Shown here piece by piece: positions 11,958-20,623 of a stretch of 49,668 nucleotides of DNA. The notes beneath the pieces are model-generated. The model saw only the letters and a program-made list of their open reading frames with translations, had not been told where the DNA came from and made no database searches. Each line of letters begins with the position of its first letter. Position 1 is the stretch's first letter. Position numbers and translations under genes: made by a program. The stretch comes from JAKLKS01 sp964370855 (GTDB lineage Bacteria; Planctomycetota; JAJSAM01; JAKLKS01), in the NCBI GenBank assembly GCA_964370855.1, contig CAYJMF010000026.1, forward strand, positions 1-49,668, given 5' to 3'.

Positions 11958-12215
11958 TCAACGCCGATGGTCCCTGGAGATCTCCCCGAGAGCCTTCCGG
12001 AGACCCTCCCAGTCCCCCTTCTTCATCCCACCCGCCCGGCTCGCCAGCCCCTCGAGGAGGCGCCGCTCCAGGTCCTCGGCACTGCGGCGGGCGATGGACT
12101 CGCGGAGGACTTCCCGGATGAACTCGCTCGCGCTTCCGTAGCCACCCCTGGCCACCTCGGCCTCGACGTAGTCCTTGAGGGCGCGGGGGAGGGAGATGTT
12201 GAGGGTCGTCGCCAT
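11958..12215 (-). CDS. ParD-type ribbon-helix-helix antitoxin, no toxin partner
   Basis: An 85-residue protein starting 'MATTLNISLPRALKDYVEAEVARGGYGSASEFIREVLRE', the beta-strand plus helix pattern of ParD/CC2985-type ribbon-helix-helix antitoxins. The remaining residues are the charged toxin-wrapping tail expected of ParD. In parDE operons the toxin normally follows directly; here the downstream side is a terminator and repeats, and no ParE-like frame exists. ATG has CCGGAGGTG upstream. It may be an orphan after toxin loss, an antitoxin acting against a toxin elsewhere, or a simple DNA-binding regulator. An inverted repeat overlapping a -10-like box lies upstream (12257-12271). Confidence 0.85.
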   Translation of the reverse strand: MATTLNISLPRALKDYVEAEVARGGYGSASEFIREVLRESIARRSAEDLERRLLEGLASRAGGMKKGDWEGLRKALGEISRDHRR

Positions 12216-12256
12216 GGTTGCACCTCCGGAGGCATTGTCGGTGGACTGGCAGGGTT

Positions 12257-12271
12257 TGCCAAATTATGGCA
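12257..12271 (-). promoter_or_regulatory. Inverted repeat overlapping a candidate parD promoter
   Basis: On the - strand TGCCATAATTTGGCA is a near-perfect inverted repeat (TGCCA/TGGCA arms) that contains CATAAT, a good -10 box, about 42-56 bases before the parD-like start. Autorepression through such a site is typical of ParD-type antitoxins, so this is a plausible operator. No clear -35 box was identified. Confidence 0.45.
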
Positions 12272-12322
12272 GGAACGGGAGAGGGGGAGCGGCGGGAACG
12301 CTGGAAGGCCTTCCCCCTTCGC

Positions 12323-12356
12323 CCAACCCCGATGAATCGGGTCGGGTACGGTATCC
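12323..12356 (-). repeat. Dispersed repeat, head module alone
   Basis: CCAACCCCGATGAATCGGGT followed by CGGGTACGGTATCC, the reverse complement of the head module at 11761 and nearly identical to 21247-21280. It starts two to three bases beyond the dnaE stop codon. The palindrome CCCGAT-GA-ATCGGG could fold, so it may serve as the dnaE transcript end. No tail module is seen beside it. Confidence 0.7.
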
Positions 12357-12358
12357 CC

Positions 12359-15300
12359 CTACCCTCCCCACCCGCCCCGCCGCGGCGGGGCGGCCACGGC
12401 GGCCCGGCCGAAGCGGAGGGACCCCGGCCCGAAGATCCCCTCCACCCCCGCATTGAATGCCGCGCCGGGGCGGACCTTGATGCCGTCCACGCGGTAGGTC
12501 GCCTCGACCCCGGGCTTCGGCTCCAGTTCCACGAAGACCGAGGCCGGCCCCGGGTGGGCCTCGCACAGCTCCCGGAACGCGCGGAAGGCGGCGGCCGCGT
12601 CCTCGCCCCGCCGCCAGGCCGCCACGGTGACGGAGGAGACGAGGGTGTCCCAGGCCCCGTCCACGGGGATCACCCGGTCCACCCGGAGGGAGGGCTCGTC
12701 CCGGTCCGTGGCCAGGGTCCCCTCGAGGAAGCCGATGCGGTCGGAGACGATGTCCTCCCGGTGGGCGTCGTATGCCTCGGCAAAGGCGATGCAGTCGAGG
12801 GTCCCCTCGTAGTCCTCGAGACGGAAGCGGGCGTACTTCCTGTCCGTGTTCCGGCCGCTCTTGGGGAAGCGTGCCTGCACCGCGGCGATCATCCCCCCGA
12901 CCCGCACCCGCCCCGGGGCGCCGGCCTTGCGGAGGTCCGCCGTGGAGTGGGTCGCCAGCGCGCGGATCGTCCGCTCGTGGGCCGCCAGCGGGTGGGAGGA
13001 GACGTAGAAGCCGAGGGTCTCCTTCTCGAAGGCGAGGACCTGGTTCTCGGGCCAGTCCGCGGCCTCGGGGAGGGAGCGGTCGGGGGCCGCCGCGGAGGCG
13101 GCGGCGGGGGAGCCGGCCCCGAAGAGGGACATCTGCCCCGCGCGCCGGTCGGCCTGCATGTCGCTGCCCGCCCGCATGGCCTGGTCGAGGGCCTCCATGA
13201 GCCGGCTGCGGGACCCCCCTCCGGTGCGCGGCGGGGGCGCCTTCCCCCTCCCCTTCTCCGGCGGGGGGGATTCGGGGAGCAGGGAGTCCATGGCCCCGGA
13301 CTTGATGAGCGCCTCCAGCACCTGCCGGTTCACGAGGTGGAGGTCCACCTGCTCGCAGAGCTGGTAGAGGGAGGTGAACCGCCCCCCGGCCCGGGCGAGC
13401 CCCTCGCGGATGGTCTCCACGGCCCGCTCCCCGACCCCGCGGATGCCGGCGAGGCCGAAGCGGATGGCGTCCCCGTCCGTGGCGAAGCCGACCTCGCTCC
13501 GGGCCACGTCCGGGGGGAGGAGGGAGATGCCCATGCGGCGCACCTCGTCCACGCCCTCCACCAGCTTGTCCGTGTTCCCCATGTCGCAGGTGAGGTAGGC
13601 GGCCATGAACTCCACGGGGTAGTTCGCCTTGAGCCAGGCGGTCCGGTAGGTCACCACGGCGTAGGCGGCGGAGTGGCTCTTGTTGAAGCAGTACTCCGCG
13701 AAGGGGGTGATCTGATCCCAGATCCGCTTCGCCGTCGCCGCGGGGCAGCCGTTGGCCTCGGCCCCCTGCACGAAGCGGTCGTGGAACTTCTCCATCCCCT
13801 CCTTGTTCTTCTTGCCCATGGCCTTGCGCAGCCCGTCGGCCTCGTTCATGGAGAAGCCCGACAGGACGTTGGCGATGCGCATGATCTGCTCCTGGTACAC
13901 GAAGGTCCCGTAGGTCTCCTCCAGGACCTCGCGGAGCGAGGGGTGCGGGTACTCCACGGGCTCGGTGCCCCGCTTGCGGTTGATGAAGCCCTCCACCATG
14001 CCCGTCTGCAGGGGGCCGGGGCGGTAGAGCGCGTTGATGGCGACGAGGTCCTCGAACCGGTCCGGTCGGAGGCGGTGGAGGATGTCCCGCATCCCGCCGG
14101 ACTCGAGCTGGAACACGCCGAAGGTGTCCCCGCGGGCGAGGAGGGCGTAGGTCGCCGGGTCCCCCTCGGGAATGGTCTTGATGTCCACCTTCACGCCTCG
14201 GTGCCTCTCGATGAGCTCCACCGCCCGGGCGATGACCGTCAGCGTCTTCAGGCCGAGGAAGTCCATCTTGAGGAGGCCGATCTTCTCGAGCTCCTCCATG
14301 GTCCACTGCGTCGTGACCGACTTCCCGTCGCTGTAGAGGGGGACGTGCTCGCGGAGCGGGCCGTCGCCGATGACGACGCCGGCGGCGTGGACCGAGGCGT
14401 GGCGGTGGAACCCCTCGAGGCGGAGCGCGATGTCGAAGAGCCGCTTGTAGCGGGGGTCCTCGCGCAGCGCCATGAGCTCCGCGTCCTGCTCCAGCGCGGC
14501 GCCGAGCGTCACGCCGGGCCCGCCGGGGACCTTCTTGGCGATGGCGTCCACCTCGGGCAGCGGCACCGCCAGCACCCGCCCGACGTCCCGGAGCACCGCC
14601 CGCGCGGCCATGGTCCCGAAGGTGATGATCTGGCTCACGTTCTCGGGGCCGCCGTACTTCCTGTTCACGTACTCGATGACCCGCTCCCGGCCGTCCCTGC
14701 AGAAGTCGATGTCGATGTCGGGCATGGACACGCGCTCGGCGTTGAGGAACCGCTCGAAGAGGAGCCCGTAGCGAAGCGGGTCGATGTCGGTGATGCCGAG
14801 GCAGTAGGAGACGATGGAGCCGGCGGCGGAGCCGCGGCCGGGGCCGACGGGGATGCCGCTCTCCCTCGCGAAGCGGATGAAGTCCCAGACGATGAGGAAG
14901 TAGGAGACGTACCCCATCTTCTCGATGACCTTCATCTCGAACTCGAGGCGGTCCACGGCCTCCTTCGGCCGGCCCGGGTAGCGCCCGGAGATCCCCTCCC
15001 GGCAGAGCCGGCGGAAGAAGGGGACCGGGTCCTCCCCCCCGGGGGGCGTGAAGCGGGGGAGGTGCTGGTCCTTGAAGTCCAGCGCCAGGCGGCAGCGGTC
15101 GGCGATGACGGCGGTGTTGCGGAGCGCCTCGGGGAGGTCCTTGAACAGCTCCTCCATGTCCGGCGGGCGCTTCAGCCAGTAGTTGTTGGCCGTGGTGCGG
15201 AGGCGGTTCTCGTCGTCCAGCGTCCGGCCCGTGGAGATGCAGATGCGGGCCTCGTGGGCCATGAAGTCGTCGGCGGCGAGGTAGTGGACGTCGTTGGTGG

Positions 15301-15910
15301 CCACGAGGGGGACGCGCATCTGCCGCGCCATGGCGACGAGGGCCCCGTTGTTGTCCTCCTGCCCCTCGGCCCCGGTGCGCATGACCTCCACGAAAAAGTC
15401 GTCGCCGAGGAGATCCTTGTAGAAGGAGGCGGCCTCGTGGGCCCGCTTGCGGTTGCCGGTGCGCAGGGAGTGGCTCAACTCCCCCTTGAGGCAGCCGGAG
15501 AGGACGATGAGCCCCTCGTGGTGTGCGGCGAAGGCCTCACGGTCGATGCGGGGGTGGTAGTAGAAGCCGTCCATGTAGGCCGTGGAGGCGAGCTTGACGA
15601 GGTTGCGGTAGCCCGCGTGGTCCTTGGCGATGACCGTGAGGTGGTAGGCGGCCACCCCCGTGCCGGGGTCCCTCTGGCGGTCCTTCCGGCTGCCCGGGGC
15701 CATGTACATCTCGCACCCGAGGAGCGGCTTGATGCCGCCCTTGCGGGCGGCGCTGTAAAAGGCGAGGGCTCCGAAGAGGTTCCCGTGGTCGGTCAGGGCC
15801 AGGGAGCCCATATCGGAGGAGGCGGCGGCTTTCACCAGGCCCTCGACGGGGGCGGCGCCGTCGAGGAGGGAGTAGTCGCTGTGGACGTGGAGGTGGACGA
15901 AGTCGGACAC
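12359..15910 (-). CDS. dnaE: DNA polymerase III alpha subunit
   Basis: A 1183-residue replicative polymerase. The N-terminal PHP domain begins 'VSDFVHLHVHSDYSLLDGA'; the C-family polymerase core has 'GPGRGSAAGSIVSYCLGITDIDPL' and the catalytic 'MPDIDIDFCRDGRERV' (Asp pair), then 'QITPFAEYCFNKSHSAAYA' and a tandem helix-hairpin-helix 'IRGVGERAVETIREG'; an OB-fold region lies near residues 1000-1080. Length is standard for DnaE1, and no intein or fusion is present. GTG 15910 is chosen because family proteins start just before 'FVHLH'; the frame stays open upstream but in low-complexity sequence. It is transcribed toward the parD-like gene and diverges from 16045. Confidence 0.96.
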   Translation of the reverse strand: MSDFVHLHVHSDYSLLDGAAPVEGLVKAAASSDMGSLALTDHGNLFGALAFYSAARKGGIKPLLGCEMYMAPGSRKDRQRDPGTGVAAYHLTVIAKDHAGYRNLVKLASTAYMDGFYYHPRIDREAFAAHHEGLIVLSGCLKGELSHSLRTGNRKRAHEAASFYKDLLGDDFFVEVMRTGAEGQEDNNGALVAMARQMRVPLVATNDVHYLAADDFMAHEARICISTGRTLDDENRLRTTANNYWLKRPPDMEELFKDLPEALRNTAVIADRCRLALDFKDQHLPRFTPPGGEDPVPFFRRLCREGISGRYPGRPKEAVDRLEFEMKVIEKMGYVSYFLIVWDFIRFARESGIPVGPGRGSAAGSIVSYCLGITDIDPLRYGLLFERFLNAERVSMPDIDIDFCRDGRERVIEYVNRKYGGPENVSQIITFGTMAARAVLRDVGRVLAVPLPEVDAIAKKVPGGPGVTLGAALEQDAELMALREDPRYKRLFDIALRLEGFHRHASVHAAGVVIGDGPLREHVPLYSDGKSVTTQWTMEELEKIGLLKMDFLGLKTLTVIARAVELIERHRGVKVDIKTIPEGDPATYALLARGDTFGVFQLESGGMRDILHRLRPDRFEDLVAINALYRPGPLQTGMVEGFINRKRGTEPVEYPHPSLREVLEETYGTFVYQEQIMRIANVLSGFSMNEADGLRKAMGKKNKEGMEKFHDRFVQGAEANGCPAATAKRIWDQITPFAEYCFNKSHSAAYAVVTYRTAWLKANYPVEFMAAYLTCDMGNTDKLVEGVDEVRRMGISLLPPDVARSEVGFATDGDAIRFGLAGIRGVGERAVETIREGLARAGGRFTSLYQLCEQVDLHLVNRQVLEALIKSGAMDSLLPESPPPEKGRGKAPPPRTGGGSRSRLMEALDQAMRAGSDMQADRRAGQMSLFGAGSPAAASAAAPDRSLPEAADWPENQVLAFEKETLGFYVSSHPLAAHERTIRALATHSTADLRKAGAPGRVRVGGMIAAVQARFPKSGRNTDRKYARFRLEDYEGTLDCIAFAEAYDAHREDIVSDRIGFLEGTLATDRDEPSLRVDRVIPVDGAWDTLVSSVTVAAWRRGEDAAAAFRAFRELCEAHPGPASVFVELEPKPGVEATYRVDGIKVRPGAAFNAGVEGIFGPGSLRFGRAAVAAPPRRGGWGG

Positions 15911-16044
15911 GGGGGTTTCCAGTCGGAACCGTCGGGACGGGGGCCAGCGGGGCGCCGGGGTCAGACTACTCCGCGGGCCGGACAGGGGGCAGGAACGCCG
16001 GGGAGCAGGAGGGCGCCGTCCCTCCCCGCCGGTAGGATGAAGGG

Positions 16045-17040
16045 ATGCGCATGAACCCCGCCCACCGCAGCATCGCCCTCGGCCTCGCACTCCTCCTCCC
16101 CGCCTGCGCCTCCGGGCCCTCCGACGCCGACCGGGGGGGCCGCGGCGGGGAGGGGGGCTGGGACCAGTTCGCCGAGGATGCCCCGCCGCCGCCCCAGACC
16201 CTGAAGGGGGCCCTCTCCGTCCCCACCCCCAGCGTGAGCCCCTCCCCGGACCGGGAGTACTCGGCGGAGGAGCGGGCCTTCTTCGACGCCGCCTGGGAGG
16301 CCTTCAAGGAGGACCACCCGGGCTGGCTCGCCGCCCGGGAGCAGTGGCACGCCCTCGATCCCGCCGCCCGGGGGCTGTTGGCGGGGAGCCTCTTCCGGGC
16401 CCTGGTGGCGGCGCGGGCCCAGGCCGCTCCCCACCTCGCGGAGCGGGCCAAGAACGAGCTCGCCCTGCTGGGGGAGTCGGCGGTGCCGGCCCTCGTCTCG
16501 GGGCTCTCGGTCCGGGCCGTGAAGCGGGAGGACGGGACCGTGGTCCCCGTGGGGCAGACGGTCCTCCACGACGCCGCCGAGACCCTCTCTGTCATCGGGG
16601 AGCCGGCGGTGCCGGGGCTCCTCGACATCGCCGGCAGCGGGGAGATCTCCCTCGTGCAGGAGGCGGTCTTCGCCCTCGGGAACATCGGCGATCCCCGCTC
16701 CGAGGACGTCCTGCTCCGGCTCTCCCGGGACGGGGAGTGGGTGGTGCGGGGGGCGGCGGTGCTGGCGCTGCGGCGGTACCCCTCCGCCGGGGCGACGGAG
16801 CGGATGCTGGAGGCCCTCCTCGACGGGGAGAACTACGTCGTGCAGAGGGCGGCGCAGGGGCTGGCGACGGCCAAGCGCACCGACGCGCTCCCGGGGATCG
16901 TGGACCGGCTCGAGGCGGCGGTGGCCGGGGGGAACGTCTTCTCCACGCGGGCCTGCACCTGGACGCTCGCGAAGATCACCGGCCGCGACCTCGGCTCCGA
17001 CCCGGCGGCCTGGCGGGCCCACCTCGCGGGGAACCGGTAG
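16045..17040 (+). CDS. HEAT-repeat lipoprotein
   Basis: A 331-residue protein with a lipoprotein signal peptide ending in the lipobox 'LLPAC' (Cys about residue 21). A Gly/Pro-rich linker follows, then helices resembling HEAT/PBS-type repeats: 'ALLGESAVPALVSGL', 'LSVIGEPAVPGLLDIA', 'AVFALGNIGDPRSEDVLLRLS' and 'AAVLALRRYPSAGATERMLEAL'. Such repeats form solenoids for protein binding; the partner is unknown. LspA in this contig would process it. A second ATG six bases downstream is an alternative start. The CxxC protein at 17044 begins three bases after its stop, so the two are probably co-transcribed. Confidence 0.85.
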   Translation: MRMNPAHRSIALGLALLLPACASGPSDADRGGRGGEGGWDQFAEDAPPPPQTLKGALSVPTPSVSPSPDREYSAEERAFFDAAWEAFKEDHPGWLAAREQWHALDPAARGLLAGSLFRALVAARAQAAPHLAERAKNELALLGESAVPALVSGLSVRAVKREDGTVVPVGQTVLHDAAETLSVIGEPAVPGLLDIAGSGEISLVQEAVFALGNIGDPRSEDVLLRLSRDGEWVVRGAAVLALRRYPSAGATERMLEALLDGENYVVQRAAQGLATAKRTDALPGIVDRLEAAVAGGNVFSTRACTWTLAKITGRDLGSDPAAWRAHLAGNR

Positions 17041-17043
17041 GCG

Positions 17044-17595
17044 ATGGCGATCCGCACGGACTGGCGCATCGGGAAGAAGGGGCAGCTATGCGCGGCCTGC
17101 GGCGGGGTCTTCCCCTTCGACACCCCCTTCCACTCGGCCATCTGGCTCGAGGGGGAGGGGTTCCAGCGGAAGGACCTCTGCGAGGCCTGCTACGCGGCGG
17201 CGCCGGAGCCCCCCTACAGCCACTGGGTGACGACGATCCCGAAGCCCGAGGACCACAAGCGGGCCTTCGACATGGGGCTGGCGGCGGAGTTCCTGCGGAA
17301 GCTCGCCGCCGACACGTCGCCGGAGCGGGCGGCGCTGGCCCATCTCCTGGCGCTGCTGCTGGTCCGCAAGCGGCTGGTGCGGGTGGTGGACCTCGCAGGT
17401 TCGCCGCCCCGGGCCCGAATCGAGTTCCACGACGGCCACGCCGCCGTGGAGATCCCGGCCCCGACCCTCTCCGAGGAGGACATCCCGCGCCTCAGGGAGG
17501 CCCTCGGGCATCTGCTCGATTTCGGCCTGCCCGCGGAGGGGGACGCGGTGATGGAAGGCAAGGCCGACGGCGGGGGGGATCCCGGGTCCGGGTAG
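17044..17595 (+). CDS. Hypothetical protein with N-terminal CxxC...CxxC zinc-ribbon-like motif
   Basis: A 183-residue protein beginning 'MAIRTDWRIGKKGQLCAACGGVF' with a second pair in 'LCEACY' about 30 residues later, so four Cys are placed to bind one zinc. The middle is helical ('ALAHLLALLLVRKRLVRVVD'), and the end is acidic and Gly-rich. No signal peptide, so it is probably cytoplasmic. No named family is recognised. It lies three bases after the HEAT lipoprotein and just before two exported paralogues; a shared operon is likely, but a function cannot be read from it. Confidence 0.75.
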   Translation: MAIRTDWRIGKKGQLCAACGGVFPFDTPFHSAIWLEGEGFQRKDLCEACYAAAPEPPYSHWVTTIPKPEDHKRAFDMGLAAEFLRKLAADTSPERAALAHLLALLLVRKRLVRVVDLAGSPPRARIEFHDGHAAVEIPAPTLSEEDIPRLREALGHLLDFGLPAEGDAVMEGKADGGGDPGSG

Positions 17596-17629
17596 GATCC
17601 CCTCTTCGAGGAACCCGAGGAGTGGACCC

Positions 17630-18844
17630 ATGGACCACGTCCGCCGCCGCTGCGCCGCCGCCCTGCTCGCCGCCGCCGCCCTCGCCCTGGCCCCCGCCCC
17701 GGCCCGCTCCGAGGAGCCGCCCCCGCCCGCCGCGGCGGAGGAGGGAGCCCCCGCGAAGCCCGCGGCGACGCCGAAGCAGGAGAAGATCCGGCGGTTCCTC
17801 GAACTCACCCGCTGGAAGGAGCAGCTGCTGGCGGAACTCGACTCCGGCTTCGACGCCCAGGCGAAGCTGGGGAAGCTCCCCCGGAACTTCGCGAAGAAGT
17901 TCGCCGAGGTGGCGGACTTCGAAGCCCTCCGGGACCGGGTGGTGGAGGTGTGGGACGGGCTCGTGGACGAGGAGACCCTGGACGGGGCCATCGCCTTCCT
18001 CTCCACGGAGGCGGGGCGGAAGCTCGCCGCCGCGCAGGTGCAGGTGCCCGGCGCCCTCAAGGACAAGGTCCTCCCCTGGGCCATGGAGCAGGGGATGAAG
18101 ACGATGCAGGCGATCATGGGGGAGACCGCGAAGGAAGGGGAGGAGGAGGACGGGGAGAAGGAGGAGTGGGGCCCCCTGGCCAGCCTCCGCGAGGCGAAGC
18201 GCTCCGCCAACGAGACCGCCGCCATCGCGACGCTCCGCAACCTCGCCTCCTGCCAGGCCCAGATCCAGACATCCGGGAAGATCGACTGCGACCAGGACGG
18301 CATCGGGGAGTACGGGACCTTCCTCGAACTGACGGGCACCGTCCCGGTGCGGACGGCGGAGGTCACCGTCGCCGGGGAGACGGGGCTGGAGCACGGGTCG
18401 GACTTCTCCGCGACGGGGACGAAGGTCCGCCCGGCCATCCTGTCGCCGGCGCTGCGCGCCGTGGACGCCCGCGGGGTGGTCGTGAAGAACGGGTACTGCT
18501 ACCGCATCTACCTCCCCGACTCGGCCCCCGTGGCGGGGTTCGTCCACGAGAAGGGGCCCGCCGCGGAGGTGGGGCTCGACGGGGGGACGGGGAGGATCGC
18601 GACGGACTTCGCGGAGACGGTGTGGTGCGCCTACGCCTGGCCGGTGAAGCGGGGGGACACGGGGAACCGGGCCTTCTTCGTCAACCAGGCCGGGGATGTC
18701 ATCCAATCGAAGAACGGGAAGGCGCAGTGGGAAGGGGAGAAGGGGCCTCCGGGCTTCGCCGCCTTCCTCGGGGCCGGCATCACCTCGGAAGCCGCCGTGG
18801 GGACCACGGGGCGGGACGGGGAGGTCTGGGAGCCGACCTGGTAG
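17630..18844 (+). CDS. Exported DUF2059/DUF2950-like protein, paralogue 1
   Basis: A 404-residue protein with a signal peptide (to about residue 27) and a Pro/Ala-rich linker. Residues about 50-160 resemble DUF2059 ('LELTRWKEQLL...EETLDGAIAFLSTEAGRKLAAAQ'). Residues about 185-404 resemble DUF2950 or pilin-like secreted domains: 'NETAAIATLRNLASCQAQIQTSGKIDCDQDGIGEYG', 'NGYCYRIYLP', 'VWCAYAWPVKRGDTGNRAFFVNQAGDVIQ'. Cys residues in these motifs may form disulphides. The 'DQDGIGEYG' loop looks able to bind Ca2+ (inference). It is followed 27 bases later by a paralogue of the same architecture. Family likeness is from memory of domain patterns. Confidence 0.78.
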   Translation: MDHVRRRCAAALLAAAALALAPAPARSEEPPPPAAAEEGAPAKPAATPKQEKIRRFLELTRWKEQLLAELDSGFDAQAKLGKLPRNFAKKFAEVADFEALRDRVVEVWDGLVDEETLDGAIAFLSTEAGRKLAAAQVQVPGALKDKVLPWAMEQGMKTMQAIMGETAKEGEEEDGEKEEWGPLASLREAKRSANETAAIATLRNLASCQAQIQTSGKIDCDQDGIGEYGTFLELTGTVPVRTAEVTVAGETGLEHGSDFSATGTKVRPAILSPALRAVDARGVVVKNGYCYRIYLPDSAPVAGFVHEKGPAAEVGLDGGTGRIATDFAETVWCAYAWPVKRGDTGNRAFFVNQAGDVIQSKNGKAQWEGEKGPPGFAAFLGAGITSEAAVGTTGRDGEVWEPTW

Positions 18845-18871
18845 CGGGGTCGGGGAAAAGGGAGAACCACC

Positions 18872-20023
18872 ATGATGCGCATCCGCCGCCTCGCCGGCCC
18901 GGCGCTGCTGGCCGCGGCCTTCCTGCTGCCCGCGATCCCGGCCGCCGCCGAGGACCCGCCGGCGCCCGCCGCCTCCTCGACGAAGGAGGGGAAGGTGCGG
19001 AAGCTCCTCGAGCTCATGCGCTGGAAGGAGCAGGTGCTCCTCGGGCTCGAGGAGTCCTTCGACATGCAGGTGCGGCTGGGGGCGATCCCGCCGGCGTTCC
19101 CGAAGAAGTTCAAGGAGGTGGCGGACTTCGAGGCGCTGGAGAAGCTGACCCTCGCGGAGTGGGGGGCGGCCTTCGACGAGAAGACCCTGGACGCGGCCAT
19201 CGCGTTCTACGGGACCGAGGAGGGGGGGAAGTACGCGCAGGGGACCCTCGTCGTCACGAAGGCCCTGATGAAGAAGATCGAGCCCTGGGCCATGGAGACG
19301 GCCATGAAGGCCATGGCGGAGATCATGGGGGGGGAGGACGAGGAGGAGGTCCCGCCCTCCGCCGGGGACATCGGCGCCGACGGGAGCATCGGCTCCAACG
19401 AGGCCCTGGCCATCCGGGCGCTCCGCAACATCGCCGTCTGCCAGGCCCACATCCAGACTTCGGGGAAGATCGACAGCGACGATGACGGGATCGGGGAGCA
19501 CGGGACGCTGATGGAGATGGCGGGGGGCACCGGTGTCCGCAATGGGTTCATCGCGGGGGGGAGTGTTCCCTCGAGCGCCGACTTCTCCATGCAGGGAAGG
19601 AAGGTCGACCCGCCCATCCTCTCGCCGCTCTTCGCGGCCGTGGACGGGGAGGGGGTCGTCCGGAGGAACGGCTACTGCTTCCGGGTCTTCCTCCCGGACG
19701 CATCCATGCCGGCGGAGTTCGTCCACGAGACAGGACCCGGCGACGCCGTGGGGCTCGACGGCGGGGTGGGGGCGATCGGCGTGGATCTCTCCGAGACGAC
19801 CTGGTGCGCCTACGCCTGGCCGGTGAAGCGGGGGGAGACCGGCAACCGGGTGTTCTTCGTCTACCAGGAAGGGGACGTCCTCCAATCCGCCAACGAGAAG
19901 GGGAAGTGGGAGGGTGCCCGCGGCCCCACCGGGAGTTCCGCCTACCGGGGAGCCGGCATCACCGGCGCCCCGGCCGTCGGCACCGCAGGGCGGGATGGGG
20001 ACGTCTGGAAGGTCGTGAACTGA
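18872..20023 (+). CDS. Exported DUF2059/DUF2950-like protein, paralogue 2
   Basis: A 383-residue tandem paralogue of the preceding protein with the same order: signal peptide ('LAGPALLAAAFLLPAIPAAAE'), DUF2059-like helical domain ('LELMRWKEQVLLGLEESFDMQ...IAFYGTEEGGKYAQG') and C-terminal domain ('NEALAIRALRNIAVCQAHIQTSGKIDSDDDGIGEHG', 'NGYCFRVFLPD', 'TWCAYAWPVKRGETGNRVFFVYQEGDVLQSAN'). Differences lie mainly in the linker and the 60 residues after the 'DDDG' loop, so the two copies have diverged after duplication. The next gene probably begins at a CTG overlapping this TGA. Confidence 0.78.
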   Translation: MMRIRRLAGPALLAAAFLLPAIPAAAEDPPAPAASSTKEGKVRKLLELMRWKEQVLLGLEESFDMQVRLGAIPPAFPKKFKEVADFEALEKLTLAEWGAAFDEKTLDAAIAFYGTEEGGKYAQGTLVVTKALMKKIEPWAMETAMKAMAEIMGGEDEEEVPPSAGDIGADGSIGSNEALAIRALRNIAVCQAHIQTSGKIDSDDDGIGEHGTLMEMAGGTGVRNGFIAGGSVPSSADFSMQGRKVDPPILSPLFAAVDGEGVVRRNGYCFRVFLPDASMPAEFVHETGPGDAVGLDGGVGAIGVDLSETTWCAYAWPVKRGETGNRVFFVYQEGDVLQSANEKGKWEGARGPTGSSAYRGAGITGAPAVGTAGRDGDVWKVVN

Positions 20024-20541
20024 CGGGGACCGGGAGCCCGGAGACCCCGGCGGACCCCGACGCGGGCGTCCGCCGGGCCTGGCTCCTCCTCAACGACCCC
20101 TTCTCGACGCCGGACCGGGCGGCGGTCCACCTCGCGGGGCTCGGGGCGTGGACCGTGGGGCTGCACTGGTCCCGTGAGCAACTCCCCTGGGACTTCCTCC
20201 TGGTGATGCTCGGGGGGATCCTCGGCTTCTTCACGGTCAACTCCCTCCTCCGCCGCCGCCGCGCCCGGAGGGAGCGGCCCGGGATCCTCCGGGAGGAGGT
20301 TCTCGCCAGCCTCCGCCACCGCTACCGCCCCTCGAAGGTCGGTCCCTGGGGCTTCGTCATCATCCTGGTCTTCGTCGTCCTCTCCCTGCTGGACCCACTC
20401 CTCTCCTTCGCAGGGGTTTACGTCCCCATCCTCCTCCTGCTCATGGTCGCCGACGCCCTCGTCCGCCTGCTCGTGACCGACCGGTACGCCCGGGCCTTGA
20501 TCGGTGATGAGCCGCCGGCGGGGCCGGAACCCGGAACCTGA
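20020..20541 (+). CDS. Small multi-pass membrane protein, paralogue of the next gene
   Basis: A 173-residue hydrophobic protein. 'AGVRRAWLLLNDPFSTPDRAA' near the N-terminus matches 'DSVRRAFLLLRDPLASMPRAV' of the protein at 20624. Three to four membrane segments follow ('LLVMLGGILGFFTVNSLL', 'WGFVIILVFVVLSLLDPLLSF', 'YVPILLLLMVADALVRLLV') around a basic loop 'RRRRARRER'. No ATG, GTG or TTG sits at a sensible position; CTG 20020 overlaps the preceding stop as CTGA and has GGAAGG seven bases upstream, so it is the best start. Function unknown; the repeated 'RRAxLLLxDP' motif defines a small local family. Confidence 0.7.
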   Translation: MTGTGSPETPADPDAGVRRAWLLLNDPFSTPDRAAVHLAGLGAWTVGLHWSREQLPWDFLLVMLGGILGFFTVNSLLRRRRARRERPGILREEVLASLRHRYRPSKVGPWGFVIILVFVVLSLLDPLLSFAGVYVPILLLLMVADALVRLLVTDRYARALIGDEPPAGPEPGT

Positions 20542-20623
20542 GGAGTAGGATCGCCCCGGTCGCTGTCGATGGAGCCGCAGAGGGGGCCATGTCAGGGGAA
20601 ACCGACGTCGAGGGTGGGGAGGA

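Noticed and set aside
12218..16054. 1278-residue open frame on the + strand opposite dnaE
   Set aside because: Antisense shadow of dnaE; the - strand has every DnaE motif in one frame.
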